From: Allohahella sp002354735 | Lineage (GTDB): Bacteria; Pseudomonadota; Gammaproteobacteria; Pseudomonadales; Oleiphilaceae | Length of the DNA stretch: 64,000 bases | NCBI RefSeq assembly: GCF_047946665.1 | Contig: NZ_CP172312.1 | Span: 3,906,001 to 3,970,000 of the forward strand | Reading direction: 5' to 3' | Shown here: one piece after another, positions 60,589 through 64,000 of the stretch | Layout of the letters: each line of letters opens with the position of its first letter | Numbering within the stretch: the first letter of the stretch is position 1 | The notes under the pieces: generated by a model | What the model was told of the DNA's origin: nothing | The model's input: only the letters and a program-made list of their open reading frames with translations | Databases searched by the model: none | Program-made: the position numbers and the translations under genes

Positions 60589-61445
60589 GTGATCCAGTCA
60601 ATCCGACCCACGTAGGTCAGCTCCCAGGATTCCGTCATCAGGCTCGCAAGCGCTTCGGTCAGAACTTCCTGCGATCTTCAACCGTCATCGACCGCATCAT
60701 CACCTCAATACGGCCCGGGCCGAGTGACCATATTGTCGAAATCGGCCCCGGGCAGGGCGCCATAACGGCTGGTTTGCTCGATAGCGGAGCCCTGGTTTCG
60801 GTCGTCGAACTGGACCGCGACCTCATTCCGCTGCTGAAAATAGAGTTTGCCACGTGGCAAAACCTTCGCATTCACGAAGCCGACGCGCTGCGCTTCGATT
60901 TCGCGTCGCTGCTTACGGAGGGCGAGAGTGGTCCGTCGGCCGGACTGAGGGTGGTTGGGAATCTGCCGTACAATATTTCCACGCCGCTGATATTCAAGCT
61001 GCTCGAGTATCGTACCGTTTTTACCGATATGCACTTCATGCTACAGCGTGAAGTGGTGGAGCGTCTGGCGGCAGAACCAGGCAGTAAGACCTATGGGCGG
61101 TTAAGCGTGATGACCCAGCATGCCTGTCGCGTGGAGCAGCTGTTCGATGTGCCGCCAACGGCTTTCGTGCCAGCACCGAAGGTCTGGTCGGCTATCGTCA
61201 GGCTCCAGCCGCTGCCTCGGCACTTCAGTACGAAGGAAGAGGAGGCGGTATTTGCCAATGTGGTGCAGCACAGCTTTTCCATGCGCAGGAAGACGATCAG
61301 GAATAACCTCAAGGGTATTGCAACGGACGAGCAAATGGCGTCAGTTGGTATCGATCCTGGCTGCAGGGCAGAAACTTTGAGCGGTTCGAGTTTCGTCAAG
61401 CTGGCTGAATTGTTGATCGAGGAAAGGAAGCAGAAGGAGACATGA
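60585..61445 (+). CDS. rsmA: 16S rRNA dimethyladenosine transferase RsmA (KsgA)
   Basis: RsmA dimethylates two adenines near the 3' end of 16S rRNA. The 286-residue protein has RKRFGQNFL, the SAM site EIGPGQGAITAGLL and the catalytic NLPYNISTPL. It overlaps pdxA and apaH by four bases at each end. In E. coli apaG lies between ksgA and apaH; here it does not. Confidence 0.95.
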   Translation: MSDPVNPTHVGQLPGFRHQARKRFGQNFLRSSTVIDRIITSIRPGPSDHIVEIGPGQGAITAGLLDSGALVSVVELDRDLIPLLKIEFATWQNLRIHEADALRFDFASLLTEGESGPSAGLRVVGNLPYNISTPLIFKLLEYRTVFTDMHFMLQREVVERLAAEPGSKTYGRLSVMTQHACRVEQLFDVPPTAFVPAPKVWSAIVRLQPLPRHFSTKEEEAVFANVVQHSFSMRRKTIRNNLKGIATDEQMASVGIDPGCRAETLSGSSFVKLAELLIEERKQKET

Positions 61446-62302
61446 GCTTTTTTGCCATCGGCGATATCCAGGGCTGCTATGACGGTTTTCGCGCCCTGCT
61501 GGATCGCATTCATTTCAATCCAGAGCTGGACACGGTCTGGCTGGCCGGCGATCTCGTCAATCGTGGTCCGGGTTCGCTCGATACTTTGCGCTTCGTTCGT
61601 CAACACCCCGCTTTCAAGGTGGTGCTCGGCAATCACGATCTGCATCTGCTGGCAGTTGCCTTCGGTGGTGCGTCGCTCAAGCGCAAGGATACACTCCGCC
61701 AGGTTCTCGACGCACCCGACGCCGATGAGCTTCTACAGTGGCTCGCGCAGCAAGCATTGATGCTCACAGGACAAAGTTTCAGTGGGCTCTCGCTGGCAAT
61801 GACCCATGCGGGCATCCCCCCGCACTGGACCATCCCCAAGGCGCAGTCGCTGGCCGCAGAACTTGAAACCGCCATTCGAGCGGCGGCGGCCGATCCGAAA
61901 AGCGACCATTTTCTGCGTCATATGTATGGCAACGACGCCGATCAGTGGAAGGAGGCATTGGAAGGTAATCTCAGATTACAGGCAATAGCCAATTACCTGA
62001 CCCGCATGCGCTTCATCGATTCTGACTTCAGGATGGACCTGAACCTCAAGGAAGACGTCGACTCGGCGCCCTCGAACTTGAAGCCATGGTTTGTATATCC
62101 ACGGCCCGACAAGGTTCGCATCCTGTTCGGTCACTGGGCCGCTCTCGAAGGCGAAGCGGCTTCGACCTATGCTATCGCGCTCGACGCTGGCTATGTGTGG
62201 GGTGGCCACATGAAAGCCGTGAATATCGATACGATCACAGACAATAACGATCACGTCGCCATCGAGGTCTCGGCGCCCATGGAGCAGGTACCTTTGAAAT
62301 GA
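61442..62302 (+). CDS. apaH: Symmetrical bis(5'-nucleosyl)-tetraphosphatase ApaH
   Basis: ApaH cleaves Ap4A and Np4-type caps to nucleoside diphosphates. The 286-residue phosphoesterase has all metal motifs: GDIQGCYDGF, GDLVNRGP, LGNHDLHLLA and later HAGIPPHW and FGHWAALEG. It overlaps rsmA and thiS by ATGA. Contrast the degenerate phosphoesterase domain at 28.5 kb. Confidence 0.95.
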   Translation: MSFFAIGDIQGCYDGFRALLDRIHFNPELDTVWLAGDLVNRGPGSLDTLRFVRQHPAFKVVLGNHDLHLLAVAFGGASLKRKDTLRQVLDAPDADELLQWLAQQALMLTGQSFSGLSLAMTHAGIPPHWTIPKAQSLAAELETAIRAAAADPKSDHFLRHMYGNDADQWKEALEGNLRLQAIANYLTRMRFIDSDFRMDLNLKEDVDSAPSNLKPWFVYPRPDKVRILFGHWAALEGEAASTYAIALDAGYVWGGHMKAVNIDTITDNNDHVAIEVSAPMEQVPLK

Positions 62303-62508
62303 AGCCGCTTGAAATCAGTGTCAACGGCGAGTCGTGCAGTATGCCGGCGGACGCCAGTGTGGCCGACCTGCTTGCCGAGCTGAAGTTGACTGGCCGCCGG
62401 ATCGCAGTCGAACTCAACGAAGAAATCGTACCCAAATCCAGTTATGCGCAGACGCGACTGGCAACTGGTGATCAGCTCGAGATCGTTCATGCCATAGGTG
62501 GAGGTTAA
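62299..62508 (+). CDS. thiS: Sulfur carrier protein ThiS
   Basis: ThiS is a 69-residue ubiquitin-like protein that carries sulfur as a C-terminal thiocarboxylate for the thiazole of thiamine. The essential Gly-Gly end is present in HAIGGG. It overlaps apaH by ATGA and lies three bases before thiG. Its activating enzyme ThiF and the other thiamine genes are not in the window. Confidence 0.93.
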   Translation: MKPLEISVNGESCSMPADASVADLLAELKLTGRRIAVELNEEIVPKSSYAQTRLATGDQLEIVHAIGGG

Positions 62509-62511
62509 TCA

Positions 62512-63330
62512 GTGTCAATAGTAAGACCTGGAGCGGGTGAAGCCGATCGCTTCACGGTAGGCTCGCATACATTCAAGTCACGTCTGCTGGTTGGTACCGG
62601 CAAATATAGGGATTTCGAGCAGACCCAGCTGGCAATAGAGGCCAGTGGTGCTGAAATCGTGACTGTCGCAATACGCCGCACAAACATCGGCCAGAATCCC
62701 GACGAGCCCAATCTGCTCGACTTCCTGCCGCCGGACAAGTACACCATCCTGCCGAACACGGCCGGCTGTCATACTGCCAAAGAGGCTGTTCGAACCTGTC
62801 GTCTCGCCCGTGAGCTGCTGGATGGCTGGAACCTGGTGAAGCTGGAAGTCCTGAGTGAGCACAAGACGCTGTATCCTGACGTCGTAGAGACCCTCAAGGC
62901 AGCAGAAGTACTGGTGCAGGACGGTTTCGAAGTCATGGTCTATACCAGTGACGATCCCATCGTCGCACGGCAGCTGGAAGCGATCGGCTGCAAGGCTGTG
63001 ATGCCGCTGGGTGCGCCAATCGGCTCGGGGCTTGGGCTACAGAATCCCTACAATATTGCGATGATTCTGGAAGAGCTGAGTGTGCCTGTGCTTGTGGACG
63101 CCGGCGTTGGTACAGCGTCCGAGGCTGCGGTGGCAATGGAGTTGGGCTGCGATGGTGTGCTGATGAACACCGCCATTGCACTCGCTGATGACCCAGTCAT
63201 GATGGCCAGGGCAATGCGACTGGCCGTTGAAAGCGGCCGGCTGGCCTACCTTGCGGGACGAATGCCACGCAAGGCTCACGCTAGTGCGTCATCGCCAATG
63301 GATAACCTCGTCGGACGCCGCCCTGCCTGA
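62512..63330 (+). CDS. thiG: Thiazole synthase ThiG
   Basis: ThiG forms the thiazole phosphate from DXP, dehydroglycine and ThiS thiocarboxylate. The 272-residue barrel has the Schiff-base lysine in NLVKLEVLSEHKTLYPD, and PLGAPIGSGLGLQNPYNI and DAGVGTASEAAVAMELG as phosphate-binding parts. It starts at GTG 62512, with GGAGG inside the thiS end. It is the last gene of the lptD-to-thiG run. Confidence 0.95.
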   Translation: MSIVRPGAGEADRFTVGSHTFKSRLLVGTGKYRDFEQTQLAIEASGAEIVTVAIRRTNIGQNPDEPNLLDFLPPDKYTILPNTAGCHTAKEAVRTCRLARELLDGWNLVKLEVLSEHKTLYPDVVETLKAAEVLVQDGFEVMVYTSDDPIVARQLEAIGCKAVMPLGAPIGSGLGLQNPYNIAMILEELSVPVLVDAGVGTASEAAVAMELGCDGVLMNTAIALADDPVMMARAMRLAVESGRLAYLAGRMPRKAHASASSPMDNLVGRRPA

Positions 63331-63375
63331 TCCCTGGCCAGGCGTCCGATGGCGCCTCTGGCTCCAATCAGAATT

Positions 63376-63999
63376 TTATGCCTCGGCGGTCATCCGGTGC
63401 ACATTGCTGCTTCGAAAAGGATGCGAGCGGTAGGTGCCCAATACGCGAACCTCATCGACGAAGAAGGTCAGTTCCTCGATCGCAAGCTTGAGCGATTCAG
63501 AGTGCACGTGGCCTTCGATATCAACATGAAACTGCGTGGCATTGAGGCTGCCCCCGGGCATGTAACTTTCCAGTTTGACAAGGTTCACGCCGTTGGTCGC
63601 GAATCCGCCCAGCGCCTTGTACAGCGAAGCCGGAATGTTTCTGACCTTGAAGAGTAGCGATGTGATGTAATCGACGCCGGGCTCCATCGGCGGAATCTGC
63701 TCTTCATGGGACAGGATGATAAAGCGGGTAGTGTTGCCTGCCTTGTCCTGGAAATTTTCCTGAATGATGCTCAGCCCGTAGAGTTCCGCAGCCAGACGTG
63801 ACGAAATTGCCGCGTGAGTCGGATCCGCCATCTGACTGATTTCCAGCGCCGCTCCGGCCGTGTCCAGCTTGGCCTGGGCCTGCATACCAAGACGGGTGAT
63901 ATTGTCCTTGCACTGTGCAAGCGCCTGCGGATGTGAGTGCACCACCTTGATCTGCTCAAGCGCCGTGCCTGGCAAACCCACAAGGCAATGATTGACCGC
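63376..63999 (-). CDS. pheA: Prephenate dehydratase, C-terminal part (continues past the window)
   Basis: This enzyme decarboxylates and dehydrates prephenate to phenylpyruvate for phenylalanine. The frame is open to the window edge; the visible 208 residues hold the last part of the catalytic domain, with NTTRFIIL carrying the Thr-Arg-Phe active-site motif, and a C-terminal ACT domain. The ACT binding motif is LVKLESYMPGG, not the usual ESRP found in gammaproteobacterial P-proteins, and resembles the alphaproteobacterial type (ATQFHVDIEGH). Whether a chorismate mutase domain precedes it cannot be seen. Stop at 63376, 45 bases from the thiG end (convergent). Confidence 0.88.
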   Translation of the reverse strand, partial: AVNHCLVGLPGTALEQIKVVHSHPQALAQCKDNITRLGMQAQAKLDTAGAALEISQMADPTHAAISSRLAAELYGLSIIQENFQDKAGNTTRFIILSHEEQIPPMEPGVDYITSLLFKVRNIPASLYKALGGFATNGVNLVKLESYMPGGSLNATQFHVDIEGHVHSESLKLAIEELTFFVDEVRVLGTYRSHPFRSSNVHRMTAEA

Positions 64000-64000
64000 C

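Overview
The window looks like chromosomal DNA of a free-living, probably marine or halotolerant gammaproteobacterium of moderately high GC. The evidence is gene content and order. A Pseudomonas-like group speD / OsmC-family gene / crp lies at 13.4-15.5 kb, an rpe-trpE-trpG-trpD-trpC operon at 45.8-50.5 kb, and a peptidoglycan-recycling pair amgK-murU sits beside lptD-surA-pdxA-rsmA-apaH at 52-62 kb. GreB, a RpoH with the QRKLFFNLR box, and LptD/SurA agree with this. Genus and order cannot be fixed by eye. I saw no phage, insertion sequence, CRISPR array, tRNA or rRNA gene.

Layout. 0-10 kb: 3' part of rpoH with its terminator, a 3-hydroxyisobutyrate-dehydrogenase-like gene, djlA, an OmpR-type two-component pair, a small helical protein, an apparent small RNA (5183-5295), a membrane GGDEF-EAL protein, greB and an acidic secreted protein. 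9.5-15.5 kb: an acyl-CoA-binding protein divergent from a DUF4442 protein, a UvrD-family helicase, an ankyrin lipoprotein, speD, OsmC and crp. 15.7-20.2 kb: a tight three-gene signalling unit (TonB-dependent receptor, YfiR-like periplasmic protein, hybrid histidine kinase with a YfiN-like sensor half). 20.2-25.5 kb: two AraC-type regulators flanking a fatty-acyl-CoA synthetase, then a fatty-acid-hydroxylase-family membrane enzyme and a DUF1653 protein. 25.6-33.3 kb: a secreted pectate lyase carrying two ricin-type lectin domains, a hypothetical protein, a membrane protein joining a degenerate phosphoesterase to a GT4 glycosyltransferase, a TVP38-type membrane protein, an M48 protease lipoprotein and an alpha/beta hydrolase. 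33.5-43.6 kb: an accessory, stress-flavoured region (SRPBCC protein, zinc alcohol dehydrogenase, SDR, YdjM-like, amidohydrolase, serine hydrolase, DUF805, DedA, ferritin-like DUF2383, a gamma-glutamylcyclotransferase-like protein, ectD). 43.7-64 kb: mostly housekeeping: FUSC transporter, trp operon with rpe, DUF3530, SCO1, murU/amgK, patatin, the lptD-to-thiG co-directional run, and the C-terminal part of a prephenate dehydratase running off the end.

How genes work together. amgK and murU form the cell-wall sugar salvage route. lptD and surA serve outer-membrane assembly, followed by pdxA, rsmA, apaH, thiS and thiG with ATGA overlaps. The TonB receptor/YfiR/kinase unit suggests an outer-membrane signal passed through a periplasmic protein to a phosphorelay. 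The pectate lyase has its own promoter with a palindrome next to it and suggests use of plant or algal polysaccharide. The ectoine hydroxylase gene has no ectABC near it. Four convergent gene pairs end on one shared CTAG, so both stop codons overlap there. No intergenic stretch exceeds 300 bases except 4995-5316, which contains the small-RNA candidate.
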